Shown: positions 26,801-35,857 of the stretch, piece after piece
How the letters are laid out: every line of letters starts with the position of its first letter
Position numbering within the stretch: the first letter of the stretch is position 1
Origin: Brevibacillus fluminis
GTDB taxonomy: Bacteria; Bacillota; Bacilli; Brevibacillales; Brevibacillaceae
DNA: 64,000 bases
Direction: 5' to 3'
Assembly (NCBI RefSeq): GCF_003710825.1
Contig: NZ_RHHQ01000007.1
Location: 512,861-576,860 of the forward strand
Made by a program: the position numbers and the translations under genes
The notes under the pieces: model-generated
Databases searched by the model: none
The model's input: only the letters and a program-made list of their open reading frames with translations
What the model was told of the DNA's origin: nothing

Positions 26801-27985
26801 ATGAGAGAGCGTGTATTTGCGCGGCTGGAAGCCTTGTATCCCAAGCTTGTCGCCATCCGCCGGGATTTGCACATGTACCCGGAGCTATCGTTTCAGGAAG
26901 TGAGGACGCCGCAAAAAATTGCGGATGCGTATCGGGAATGGGGGCTAGAGGTCCGCGAGCAGGTGGGAGGCAGGGGCGTTGTCGCGGTTCTTCGCGGGGA
27001 AAAGCCGGGCAGGACAGTGGCGCTGCGAGCCGATTTCGATGCGCTGCCGATCCAGGATGAGAAGGAAGTGCCGTACAAGTCGCGCATGGAAGGCGTCATG
27101 CACGCTTGCGGCCACGACATTCACACGGCTTCCTTGCTGGGCGTGGCTGAAACGCTTGCAGCGGAACGAGAGGCGCTCTCGGGCACGGTCGTCTTCATCC
27201 ATCAGTTCGCTGAGGAGGTGCCGCCGGGAGGGGCAATCGCGATGATCGAGGACGGCTGTCTCGAGGGGGTGGATGTGATTTTCGGGGCGCATGTGGCCTC
27301 CATTTTGCCGCTCGGCGTAATCGGGGTGAAGGAAGGCTATCTTACCGCAGCATCAGACAATTTCACGATCGAGATCAGCGGAAAAGGCGGGCACGGCGCC
27401 GGACCGCATTTGACAGTCGATGCGCTGGTGACCGGCAGCCAGCTGGTGACGGCTTTGCAGCAAATCGTGTCGAGGCGGGTTGACCCGCTCCAGCCAGCCG
27501 TTTTGACGATCGGAACGTTCATGAGCGGCGGAGCGCCGAATGTGATTGCCCAGACTGCCAAGATCGAGGGCACTGTCCGTACGTTTGATGAAGTAACGCG
27601 CAGTCTCATGGAGGAAGCGATTGGCACCATTACGCATGCGACAGCAGCAGCGGCGGGGGCACGTGCGATATATGACTACAGCAAAGGGTATCCAGCCGGT
27701 TGGAACCATCCGGGCGAAACCCGGCAGGTGGAGCGGATTGCCAAGGAACTGTTTGGTTTTGAGCAGGTGATGCAGCTTCCCGCTGGCATGGGTGGCGAGG
27801 ATTTCGCCTACTATCTGCAGCGTGTGCCAGGCAGCTTCTATTACGTAGGCGGGGGGAATGCGGAAATTGGCGCGAGCTACCCGCACCATCATCCGCGCTT
27901 TGATGTGGATGAACGATCGATGCTGCACATTGGAAAGCTGTTTTTGGCGTTAGTTCTGGACAGCTTGTCGCTAGACCATCCGTAA
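26801..27985 (+). CDS. M20 family metallo-amidohydrolase
   Basis: 394 residues. RRDLHMYPELSFQE is the conserved N-terminal block of M20D amidohydrolases; the metal ligands appear in HACGHDIHTA and in FAEEVPPGGA (catalytic Glu), with the later His in HHHPRFDVDE. A dimerisation domain lies in the middle. Such enzymes hydrolyse N-acyl or amide bonds of amino acids. Neighbours indicate that it processes a compound imported by the adjacent ABC or MFS transporters. GAGAGGGAGGG precedes the ATG. Confidence 0.9.
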   Translation: MRERVFARLEALYPKLVAIRRDLHMYPELSFQEVRTPQKIADAYREWGLEVREQVGGRGVVAVLRGEKPGRTVALRADFDALPIQDEKEVPYKSRMEGVMHACGHDIHTASLLGVAETLAAEREALSGTVVFIHQFAEEVPPGGAIAMIEDGCLEGVDVIFGAHVASILPLGVIGVKEGYLTAASDNFTIEISGKGGHGAGPHLTVDALVTGSQLVTALQQIVSRRVDPLQPAVLTIGTFMSGGAPNVIAQTAKIEGTVRTFDEVTRSLMEEAIGTITHATAAAAGARAIYDYSKGYPAGWNHPGETRQVERIAKELFGFEQVMQLPAGMGGEDFAYYLQRVPGSFYYVGGGNAEIGASYPHHHPRFDVDERSMLHIGKLFLALVLDSLSLDHP

Positions 27986-28009
27986 AAAACGAAAAGGGAG
28001 TGAGACAAG

Positions 28010-29263
28010 ATGGCATGGGTCACCCTTGTTTTATTGTTCGTCCTGTATATGATCAACTATGCCGACAAAGCGATTGCGGGCTATTCGGCTGTGCAGATCA
28101 TGCAGGAGCTTCAGCTGTCGGCCACGCAATGGGGCGTTGTCGGCAGCAGCTTCTTCTGGTTGTTTTCCATTGCGGGTGTGCTAGGAGCCGCCTTGTCCGA
28201 CAAGATCGGAACGAAAAAAATGCTAGCGATCATGGCGCTTTCCTGGACTATCGTACAGTTTGGCGCATATGCGATCGCGAGCTTGCCGATGCTGATGGGC
28301 GCACGCATCCTACTCGGCATTGGGGAAGGGCCGTTTTGGGCAACGGTCGTTAGCCATTTGAGCAAATGGTTTCCGGAGGAGCGGCGAGGGCTTGTCTTCT
28401 CTACCGTCAATTTTGGCGCTTTTGTCGGAGCTGTTGCGTTCGCGCCACTGTTGGTCGGCATCATCGAATCGAGCGGCTGGCGTCATTCCTGGGCGATGCT
28501 AGGCGCCGCGAGCCTGGCCTGGTTTTTGGTCTGGATGTGGATCGGCAAGGAGAAGCCGCATGCAAAAGCAATCGCACCTGAAGAGCTGATTGCCAAGGAA
28601 CCGATCCAGTGGAAGAAATTGTTCGCGATTTTGTTCTCGGCCAGCTTCATCTTTACGTTTCTGATCTACTTTGCCCAAATCTGGGGAACGACATTTGCCG
28701 CTGTATGGGAACCGGTCTATTTGGTCAAGGTTCTGGGCTTTACCCCAAAGCAAATGAGCTATGCCATCGCAGGAACCGGCTTGCTCGCGGGTCTGATGAC
28801 GATCGCCATCTCCTGGTATGCCGACACGCTGTATAAGAAAAACCGCAGTTATCGCAAATCATATGTAACCGTCGGCGGAATCTCGATTATCCTCGGAGGA
28901 GTGTTTTTCTACGCGATGTCAGTAACGCACCAAGCTGTATGGGTGCTGATTGCAGCCTGCCTTGCCAAAGGCTTTTCATTCTCAGTCGGCACCTCGGCAT
29001 CCGTGATCGCCACCAGTCTGATGCCCGAGCGCAAAGGCTTGATCATGGGCGTACTCTCAGGATTTGTCACGATTGCAGGAATCATCTCACCGATCGTGAC
29101 GGGCGCAATCGTGCAGGCGGCAGGGAATGACATTAGCCGTGGCTTCGGCAATGCATTAATTGCCAACGGCGTGCTGTTCGTGGTATTTGGCATCCTATTT
29201 TTACTCTATGTGAAACGCAACGAAACTGGACAACGTGTGCAGGAAGAGAAGGCCTCAGCCTGA
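28010..29263 (+). CDS. MFS transporter, anion:cation symporter-like
   Basis: 417 residues, 12 hydrophobic segments. The first helix ends NYADKAIAGYS, close to the NYxDR motif of the ACS family (organic anion carriers), and GEGPFWATVVSHLSKWFPEERRG is the typical loop 4-5 region. Preceded by AAAGGGAGTGAG and 24 bases after the M20 gene, so it probably belongs to the same operon. Confidence 0.85.
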   Translation: MAWVTLVLLFVLYMINYADKAIAGYSAVQIMQELQLSATQWGVVGSSFFWLFSIAGVLGAALSDKIGTKKMLAIMALSWTIVQFGAYAIASLPMLMGARILLGIGEGPFWATVVSHLSKWFPEERRGLVFSTVNFGAFVGAVAFAPLLVGIIESSGWRHSWAMLGAASLAWFLVWMWIGKEKPHAKAIAPEELIAKEPIQWKKLFAILFSASFIFTFLIYFAQIWGTTFAAVWEPVYLVKVLGFTPKQMSYAIAGTGLLAGLMTIAISWYADTLYKKNRSYRKSYVTVGGISIILGGVFFYAMSVTHQAVWVLIAACLAKGFSFSVGTSASVIATSLMPERKGLIMGVLSGFVTIAGIISPIVTGAIVQAAGNDISRGFGNALIANGVLFVVFGILFLLYVKRNETGQRVQEEKASA

Positions 29264-29398
29264 TAAAAGTGAAAAACGTGATGGCAGTATAGGCAAAACC
29301 TACGGACAAGATAACAAAAAAGTATAAGTATATTGAAATTAAATGAAGTAGAATAAAAAGTAATTTCAATATAGTCAAACAACAGGAGAGACGTAGCA

Positions 29399-30337
29399 GT
29401 GAACAAAGTAGAGAAAATCAGTAAGTTCGTAGGCAGTACGTTTTCAGTTTGGGTCCTATTATTCGCCATCATCGGATTTTTCGTTCCGCAAGCATTTGTC
29501 GGTATGAAGGCAAACATTTCGTTGCTTTTGGGCATTATCATGTTCGGTATGGGACTGACCCTGTCCGCAGCCGATTTCCAGGAAGTGTTCCGCCGCCCGA
29601 TCGACGTGCTGATCGGCGTGGTCGGCCATTATTTGATCATGCCGGCGCTCGCTTATTTTTTGGCGATAGCGCTCCAGCTTCCGCCTGATATCGCAGTTGG
29701 TGTCATCCTCGTTGGCTGCTGCCCGAGCGGGACAGCTTCCAATGTCATGACGTTCTTGGCGAAAGGCGACGTTGCGCTTGGCGTTTCAGTCGCATCGGTT
29801 TCGACATTGATCGCGCCAATCGCAACACCGGGAATCATTTCCTTGCTGGCAAACAAATGGATGACGATCAATACACAATCGCTGATCCTTGACATCATTG
29901 AAGTCGTTATCGTTCCGATCGTCCTCGGCGTAATCGTGAAAGCCTTGTTCAAAAAACAAGCCGAAGCGAGCGTCAAAGCGCTCCCATTGGTTTCGACAAT
30001 CGCCATCGTACTGATCGTCGGCATCGTCGTCGCCATCAACAAAGGGAAAATTCTCGAAACAGGCGGCATCATCTTCGCTGTCGTGATTTTGCACAACCTT
30101 CTCGGATACCTGTTGGGGTATTTATTTGCGGAAATGTTCGGTTTGAACCTCGCCAAACGCAAGGCGATCACACTGGAGACCGGCATGCAAAACTCCGGAC
30201 TGGGCGCGGCCCTGGCTGCAGCGCATTTCAATCCGATTGCAGCGGTTCCAAGCGCGATCTTCAGCGTCTGGCACAACATTTCAGGTTCGCTCTTGGCGAC
30301 ATGGTTTGCCAAGCGAGAAGAAAAGCGCTCCGTCTAG
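29399..30337 (+). CDS. Bile acid:sodium symporter (BASS) family transporter
   Basis: 312 residues and about ten hydrophobic segments. GCCPSGTASNVMTFLAKGD is the characteristic sodium-binding crossover region of BASS proteins (YocS-like), with FGMGLTLSAADF and ETGMQNSGLGAALA. Bacterial members carry diverse organic anions. GTG start behind CAGGAGAG. Weakly linked to the preceding catabolic genes by 135 bases. Confidence 0.88.
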   Translation: MNKVEKISKFVGSTFSVWVLLFAIIGFFVPQAFVGMKANISLLLGIIMFGMGLTLSAADFQEVFRRPIDVLIGVVGHYLIMPALAYFLAIALQLPPDIAVGVILVGCCPSGTASNVMTFLAKGDVALGVSVASVSTLIAPIATPGIISLLANKWMTINTQSLILDIIEVVIVPIVLGVIVKALFKKQAEASVKALPLVSTIAIVLIVGIVVAINKGKILETGGIIFAVVILHNLLGYLLGYLFAEMFGLNLAKRKAITLETGMQNSGLGAALAAAHFNPIAAVPSAIFSVWHNISGSLLATWFAKREEKRSV

Positions 30338-30346
30338 AAAAGCAGA

Positions 30347-30376
30347 TTGACATGCGATTCACCCGTTTTCTATAAT
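30347..30376 (+). promoter_or_regulatory. Sigma-A promoter of the tandem T-box transcript
   Basis: TTGACA (30347-30352), 18-base spacer, TATAAT (30371-30376), both perfect matches to consensus. Confidence 0.75.
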
Positions 30377-30417
30377 AGGCTTACGAGATCAATTTGTACG
30401 AATGTTCGATATTTTGC

Positions 30418-30715
30418 GATGACAAGGACGAGTAACGGAAAAGCGTGATGCCAGAGAGCCGTTTGTTTTGCTGAAAGAACGGTCATCACCTGTCCGTGAA
30501 AATCACCTTGGAGCTGCGCCGCGAACAGGCTCTTAGGCCTCAGTAGCAAGCGACGTCCTCGTCCGGCGTTAACGGATGCGAGTCACCACTGGTGACTTAG
30601 TCGAGCCTGCCGCTCGCAAGACGGCAGGGAAGCTGAGTGGTACCGCGAGCCAAGAACCTCGCCTCAGCAACCAGGCCCCACAAAAGGGGTCGGTTGCTTG
30701 GGTGAGGTTTTTTTA
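30418..30715 (+). promoter_or_regulatory. T-box leader 1, isoleucine specifier
   Basis: Contains the AGAGAGCCG AG-bulge/distal-loop region, the specifier context ATC-ACCTTGGAG (ATC at 30502-30504), the T-box sequence GAGTGGTACCGCG (30635-30647) and a terminator formed by AACCTCGCCTCAGCAACC with GGTTGCTTGGGTGAGGTT followed by T7 (to 30715). The ATC codon indicates sensing of uncharged tRNA-Ile. Uncharged tRNA would stabilise the antiterminator and allow transcription onward. Confidence 0.9.
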
Positions 30716-30730
30716 TTGATAACAAGACGC

Positions 30731-31036
30731 GATGACAAGGACAAGTAGAGGAATCAGCAGATGCCAGAGAGCCGTTCGAATTGCTGAAAGAACGGTCATC
30801 CGCTCTCCATCGAAACATCACCTTGGAGCAGCGCTGTGAACAGGTGTTTTCGGCCTCAGTAGCGAGCGACGTCTCATCCGGCGGTAACGGATGCGAGTCA
30901 CCACAGGTGACTTAATCGAGCCTGCCGCTCGCAAGACGGTAGGGAAGCTGAGTGGTACCGCGAGTATGCCTTCGCCTCAGCAATCGGATGGACTGCCAGT
31001 GTGTAGTCGGCCGGTTGCGGGCGAGGGCTTTTTTTC
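30731..31036 (+). promoter_or_regulatory. T-box leader 2, isoleucine specifier, in tandem
   Basis: A second complete copy, closely similar to the first: distal-loop region AGAGAGCCG, specifier ATC at 30817-30819 in ATC-ACCTTGGAG, T-box GAGTGGTACCGCG (30950-30962), terminator GCCTTCGCC/GGGCGAGGGC with TTTTTTT. No gene lies between the two, so both must be passed in series before the ACT gene is transcribed. Confidence 0.9.
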
Positions 31037-31070
31037 ATACAAAAAATAATTCAACAAAGGAGAGAGAAGA

Positions 31071-31301
31071 ATGAACCAAACTTTTACTTTGGTCGTGAAT
31101 GACCAGCCAGACGTTTTGCTGCGCATCATCGGTGTCCTGACCCGCTACAATGTCTGCATCAAAAGCTTTTCGCATGTCCCGGCAGAAGAGGAAGGAACGG
31201 CAATCATGACATTCAGCGCGTTCTTTGAAGAGAAATGGTACGATCTCGTTCTCAAGCAGCTGGTCAAGCTGATCGATGTAATCGAGCTAAAAGCGACGTA
31301 G
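31071..31301 (+). CDS. Small ACT-domain protein, IlvM/IlvN-like
   Basis: A 76-residue protein consisting of a single ACT domain (TLVVNDQPDVLLRIIGVLTRY, then GTAIMTFSAFFEEKW). The start of this domain matches regulatory small subunits of acetolactate synthase, which are about 80-170 residues; this is at the short end and has no second domain. AAGGAGAGAGAAG precedes the ATG. Two isoleucine T-boxes precede it, which supports a branched-chain amino acid role. No acetolactate synthase large subunit gene is adjacent, so the partner must be elsewhere. Confidence 0.85.
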   Translation: MNQTFTLVVNDQPDVLLRIIGVLTRYNVCIKSFSHVPAEEEGTAIMTFSAFFEEKWYDLVLKQLVKLIDVIELKAT

Positions 31302-31312
31302 GCACACCTCCA

Positions 31313-31360
31313 GACATGCCAGCCTGCATCGTTACGACTCAAGCGCAAGGCTGGCATGTC
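31313..31360 (+). terminator. Strong hairpin after the ACT gene
   Basis: GACATGCCAGCC/GGCTGGCATGTC, 12 bp perfect. No immediate T-run, so it may act in RNA stability as well as termination. Confidence 0.55.
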
Positions 31361-31556
31361 AGTCTGTCACGGCCGATTGTTTTTGCCGATGGAGCTGGCA
31401 GTTCCACGATACACCCGGTGGAAATTTGCTGATCTGAAATTTTGCATATTTGGAAATAGTCAATCCTTGAAAATTGGAAGAGATTGTACTAATATGTTCG
31501 GTGGGCATAGCAATATTTTATATATCGGAAAAAGTGATAATTGAATGAATTAAGTT

Positions 31557-31646
31557 CGAAAAAGGCAAACTCATTGAAAAATGGGGACGCAAAGCTAAAG
31601 GGGCTTCCATGTCATCAAAAACATGTTGCCAGCCAGCTACCGAGTA
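31557..31646 (+). promoter_or_regulatory. Cyclic di-GMP-I (GEMM) riboswitch
   Basis: The conserved elements appear in order: AAAGGCAAAC, TGGGGACGCAAAGC, a GGGGCT pairing arm, a tetraloop-type hairpin arm ATG-TCATCAAAAA-CAT, and TTGCCAGCCAGCTACCGA. This is the class I c-di-GMP aptamer. It is followed by a terminator 25 bases downstream and then the HD-GYP gene, so ligand binding should decide between termination and readthrough. Confidence 0.88.
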
Positions 31647-31671
31647 GTGTACATGTTGGTGTCCGCAGGTC

Positions 31672-31711
31672 ACGATCCTTTTCGAATGCTGAAAAGGGTC
31701 GTTTCTTTTTG
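31672..31711 (+). terminator. Expression-platform terminator of the c-di-GMP riboswitch
   Basis: ACGATCCTTTTC/GAAAAGGGTCGT followed by TTCTTTTT. Confidence 0.8.
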
Positions 31712-31815
31712 GCAGGAAAATCGCGGAGTAGCTGGGGAGGAGAGCGCAAGCGGATGTGAAATGACATTGCCGATTGTTTAATTTCGCTTACATAGAAAGG
31801 CTGGAGAAGAAGTTC

Positions 31816-32757
31816 ATGCTTCGTTTTGAAAAAGAGAGTCGTCTATTATATGGGATTAGGCATCCTGTCCTGTCCATCTCCGGTTTCATTCTTCTGCTTC
31901 TCCTAATTGTGATGATCGACGGCTTCGTGTTCCCGTATAAAGACCTAAAAGGCATTTATCTCATTCCTCTACTTACGGCCGGCTGTGTGTTTTGGCGAAA
32001 TATGCCGCTGCAGCTAATCATCGCCAGCCTCATCACATGGCTGTGGTACTTTTTTCCTCCCTATGTAAGCCAGCATTTCGTGCAAATTCTGCTTCAATGG
32101 CTTACCAATGTACTAGCGGTCATTGCTATCTCCACGTTGATCAAACTCTATCTTGCGGAAAAAGATCATACGCTCGAGCTGACGGTGGCGCTTGCCAAAT
32201 CGTTGGACTCGCGCGATCCGCATACGGCGTGCCACTCTGAAAATGTGGCGCACTATGCGGTATTAATTGCCAAGGAGCTTGGACTGCCAAAGCGCATCTG
32301 CCAGCAGGTGTATTTGGGTGGACTTTTGCATGACATCGGCAAAATTGGCGTTCCGGAATCGATCCTGACCAAACCTGGACGGCTGACCAAAGAGGAATAT
32401 GAAGTGATCAAGCAGCACCCCAGCATCGGCTTTGAAATGGTCAAACACATCCCTGCCTTTCAAAAACGGGGGATTTTGGACATGATATTGTACCATCATG
32501 AACGATACGATGGGACCGGCTATCCAAAAGGGCTTTCGGGCGGGGACATCCCATTGTTTGCGCGCATCATGGCCGTGGCCGATTGCTTTGATGCGATAAC
32601 CTCGACGAGGGTTTATCGGAAGGAAGCTGAGCTCGCGGTCGCATGCACCGAAATCGAGCGGAACAAAGGCGAGCAATTCGACCCGATAATCGTGGATGCG
32701 TTTTTGCGCATGATAGAACAAACAGGGCCCGAAATCTTGCGAACATATCGAAAGTAG
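31816..32757 (+). CDS. Membrane HD-GYP domain c-di-GMP phosphodiesterase
   Basis: 313 residues from ATG 31816 behind GGAGAAGAAG; an upstream in-frame ATG at 31774 has no site. Residues 1-115 contain about four membrane helices. The HD-GYP domain follows: HSENVAHYA, LLHDIGKIGVP, KQHPSIGFEM, YHHERYDGTGYPKGL and ARIMAVADCFDAIT, with the GTGYP element intact. It is therefore expected to hydrolyse c-di-GMP. It is directly downstream of a c-di-GMP-I riboswitch, giving a possible feedback loop. Confidence 0.9.
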   Translation: MLRFEKESRLLYGIRHPVLSISGFILLLLLIVMIDGFVFPYKDLKGIYLIPLLTAGCVFWRNMPLQLIIASLITWLWYFFPPYVSQHFVQILLQWLTNVLAVIAISTLIKLYLAEKDHTLELTVALAKSLDSRDPHTACHSENVAHYAVLIAKELGLPKRICQQVYLGGLLHDIGKIGVPESILTKPGRLTKEEYEVIKQHPSIGFEMVKHIPAFQKRGILDMILYHHERYDGTGYPKGLSGGDIPLFARIMAVADCFDAITSTRVYRKEAELAVACTEIERNKGEQFDPIIVDAFLRMIEQTGPEILRTYRK

Positions 32758-32786
32758 CGGATAGTAACCGCGGGAAACGAAACGAC

Positions 32787-32815
32787 AGCGCTCATCGGAG
32801 CGCTTTTATTTTTAA
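32787..32815 (+). terminator. Intrinsic terminator after the HD-GYP gene
   Basis: AGCGCTC/GGAGCGCT with a three-base loop, followed by TTTATTTTT. Confidence 0.75.
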
Positions 32816-32900
32816 ACTCAGTGAACGAGAGGGTTTTGTTTTCTGGTGATAACGCGTACAATGGTATCCTGTACAAAAGAATATAGAGGAGGAACTGTAC

Positions 32901-34211
32901 GTGGAAGAAAGACAAACACCCTGGCAGTTCGGCCTGGGCTCCTTGCAATGGTTTATTTTTTTGCTGGCCAATGCAGTGGCGCTGCCGATTGTGATCGGGG
33001 GAATCTATCAGCTGCCGCTGCCAAAAGTGATGGAGTTGATGCAGCGAACCTTTTTCGTCGTCGGCGTCACGTCGTTTTTGCAGGGCTGGATCGGACATCG
33101 GTTGCCGATAGCGGACGGTCCAGCAGGTTCGTGGGTAGCGGTGTTCACCATTTTTGCCGATATGGCAATCCGGCAAGGACACGATCTCCAGCAGACGTTG
33201 CGAATACTGGAAGGCGGCATGATCATGGCAGGACTCTTGCTGATCGTGCTTGGAGCGACGGGCGTGATGGTGCGTATGCGCAAACTGTTTACCCCATTGG
33301 TGACAGGTTCGTTTTTGCTCTTGCTTGGCTTTCAGCTGAGCGGCGTTTTCCTGCTCGGCATGCTCGGGGCGCACGGAGAACCGGCGAAAGCTGATTTGCA
33401 CACCGCGCTGATTTCATTTGGCGTCTTCGTGCTTGTCATCGGGCTGTCGGTATGGGGCAAAGGCTGGATGAGAGGCTACGCCGTTTTGCTCGGCATCATC
33501 TCAGGTTGGATTGCTTACTCGCTCAGCGGAAAAAGCGGTGCAGTGCTACCCGCGACGGACTGGTTCCAACTGCCGCGCGTTTTTGCCTGGGGCATGCCGG
33601 TTTGGGATAGTGGAATGGCTGTAGCGGTCGTCTTGTTCACTCTGCTTTTGGTATCGAATACGGTGGCGGCTGTAACCGCAGTGAGCCATATGGTTCCCAA
33701 GCGTCTGGAAAAGGAAGCGGGAGCTCTGAATGCCGGAGGATGGGCAGGTGGAATCGCACATCTCTTTTCGGCGGTATTTTCAACGGTCGGGATTGTACCA
33801 CTGCCAGCGAGCGCAGGTTTCATTGGTTTGACGAAACAGCATCGGCTGCGTCCTTTCTTGACGGCATGTATCGCACTTTCGTTGATCTCGCTCGTTCCCG
33901 CCGTCATCAGTAAGCTGTCGTTATTGCCTGGACCGGTGGCCAATGCGGCATTGATGGCATCGTTCGTCCAGCTGATCGCACTTGGCTTGCAGACGATAAC
34001 GCGAGAAGCATTGGATCAACGTAGGCTGACGATACTCGGCGTGACTTTTTTGTTTGGGGTCGGCACGATGTTTTTGCCGAAAACGATTTTCGCACAACTG
34101 CCTTCCGTCATTTCCTATGTATGCGGCAACGGATTGCTTTTGGGGACGCTGCTCGCCATCGCACTGGAGCAAGTATGGAAAAAGGAAAAGGAAGTATCTG
34201 TTGGTGCATAG
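32901..34211 (+). CDS. NCS2 family uracil/xanthine permease
   Basis: 436 residues, about 12 hydrophobic segments. The loop GHRLPIADGPAGSWVAVFT fits the substrate-interacting QxPxxxGxS-type region of nucleobase cation symporter-2 members. GTG start behind AGAGGAGGAAC. Monocistronic. It may take up the bases freed by the nucleoside hydrolases elsewhere in the window (inference). Confidence 0.8.
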   Translation: MEERQTPWQFGLGSLQWFIFLLANAVALPIVIGGIYQLPLPKVMELMQRTFFVVGVTSFLQGWIGHRLPIADGPAGSWVAVFTIFADMAIRQGHDLQQTLRILEGGMIMAGLLLIVLGATGVMVRMRKLFTPLVTGSFLLLLGFQLSGVFLLGMLGAHGEPAKADLHTALISFGVFVLVIGLSVWGKGWMRGYAVLLGIISGWIAYSLSGKSGAVLPATDWFQLPRVFAWGMPVWDSGMAVAVVLFTLLLVSNTVAAVTAVSHMVPKRLEKEAGALNAGGWAGGIAHLFSAVFSTVGIVPLPASAGFIGLTKQHRLRPFLTACIALSLISLVPAVISKLSLLPGPVANAALMASFVQLIALGLQTITREALDQRRLTILGVTFLFGVGTMFLPKTIFAQLPSVISYVCGNGLLLGTLLAIALEQVWKKEKEVSVGA

Positions 34212-34452
34212 TTATGCAAATTTGAATAGAAAAATCAGCGCTGATGTCTGTAAGCGCGTCATTCTAGCAGAATCAGGAACTGGTACGAGAGTTGCAATGT
34301 CCGGTTGAAGGAAAGAGAGGGTTGATGGAAACGAAAAAAGCAAGTAGAAACGCACCAAAAGGGATATGTTTGTTTCAACTGGTCCGACCGGTCTTACTGG
34401 TATGAATGGGAATGAACATATCTGATACACTCGAAGGAGGTTTTGCCTTTCC

Positions 34453-35820
34453 ATGAATGTAAACACCGAAGCCAATTCTAGCCTCAAAAGGGTCCTCCCG
34501 CTTGCATCTGTCGTCTTTTATGGATTTGCCTATTTGATTCCTACCTCTGTATTCGATATGTATGGAATCGTCTCGAGCATGACGCATGGCATGCTTGCCC
34601 TTACTCACCTGGTGACGGCGATTGCGATGATTTTTACGGCATACAGCTTTGGGCGAATGGCGGCTGTCTATCCGATTTCGGGTTCGTCGTACACGTATGT
34701 CCAGCGTGCCATCAGCCCGTATTTGGGCTTTCTGACCGGTTGGGCACTCTTGAGCGATTATTTGCTGATTCCGATGCTTTCCTATGTAATCGCTGCCAAC
34801 TATGTGTCGACGGTCTTCCCGCAAATTCCAAGCTGGGTGTGGGTTGTTCTGTTTGCTGGAACCGTAACGTTCATCACGCATATCGGAATTAAAGTGACGG
34901 CTTGGGTGAATAACATCATTGTTCTGTTCCAGTTTTTCGTACTGCTTGTTGTTGTCTTTTTTATGTGCAAGCATTTGCTCGGTGGGGGCGGTGCAGCGAC
35001 GTTTTTCGATTGGAGCGCGTTTTATAACGCCAAGGAGCTTCACCAAGAAGGCGTAGGCTTTGGCGTGATTTTTTCCGGAGCCTCGATTTTGGTGCTTTCC
35101 TATCTGGGCTTTGACGCGGTAACGACGCTGGCGGAGGAAACGATCAACCCGCGCGTTACGATTGGCAAAGGGGTTATGATCATCTGCGCCGGGGCGGGAA
35201 TTGCTTTTACGATCATTTCTTATTTCTTGCTCTTGTCTTGGCCGACTGGCTGGAAGGAATTCGCTGACGTGAACACGGCGTCACTGGAATTGTTCAAGCG
35301 TGTCGGATTGGATTCATTGACAGTCATCTATCCGTTTTTGGCAGTCATCGGTGCATTGGCCGGTCCTTTGGCGGCACAGACGTCCTGCTCGCGGATGCTG
35401 TACAGCATGGGGCGTGACAATATTTTGCCGAAGAAATTTTTCGGCTATTTGCATCCGAAGCGTTCCACACCGACGTTTAGCATCTTGTTCATCGGTGGGA
35501 TCAGTATGATCGCCTCGTTTTTGGATTTGACGACAGCGATTTCCTTGGTGAATTTCGGGGCGCTGTTTGGCTTCACGTTTGTGAATATTTCTGTTATTTT
35601 CCATTACTTCATCAAGGAGAAAAAACGGAACGGCTTCAATCTGGTTCGCTATCTGATCGTTCCGTTGATCGGAGCGGGCGTGTGCCTGACGTTCCTGTTG
35701 AATCTGGATGGGAATGCGAAAACAGTTGGTTTCATTTGGTTAGTAATCGGTTTGATCTACTTGGCGATTCACACAAACTTTTTCAGAAAGCTGCCGCCTG
35801 AGCTGAAGCTGGATCAGTAA
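34453..35820 (+). CDS. APC family amino acid/polyamine permease
   Basis: 455 residues with about 12 membrane segments. The N-terminal LASVVFYGFAYLIPTSVFDMYG, GSSYTYVQRAISPYLGFLTGW and the central YLGFDAVTTLAEETINPR motif are hallmarks of APC permeases. AAGGAGG lies 14 bases upstream of the ATG. Followed closely by two amidohydrolase genes, so substrate uptake and deamination are probably coupled. Confidence 0.88.
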   Translation: MNVNTEANSSLKRVLPLASVVFYGFAYLIPTSVFDMYGIVSSMTHGMLALTHLVTAIAMIFTAYSFGRMAAVYPISGSSYTYVQRAISPYLGFLTGWALLSDYLLIPMLSYVIAANYVSTVFPQIPSWVWVVLFAGTVTFITHIGIKVTAWVNNIIVLFQFFVLLVVVFFMCKHLLGGGGAATFFDWSAFYNAKELHQEGVGFGVIFSGASILVLSYLGFDAVTTLAEETINPRVTIGKGVMIICAGAGIAFTIISYFLLLSWPTGWKEFADVNTASLELFKRVGLDSLTVIYPFLAVIGALAGPLAAQTSCSRMLYSMGRDNILPKKFFGYLHPKRSTPTFSILFIGGISMIASFLDLTTAISLVNFGALFGFTFVNISVIFHYFIKEKKRNGFNLVRYLIVPLIGAGVCLTFLLNLDGNAKTVGFIWLVIGLIYLAIHTNFFRKLPPELKLDQ

Positions 35821-35857
35821 GGGGCCGATTACGAATACAGAAAGGGGAGTGTAACGG

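Noticed and set aside
32868..32888. GTACA/TGTAC repeat before the NCS2 permease
   Set aside because: Only five bases per arm; too likely by chance to list as an operator.
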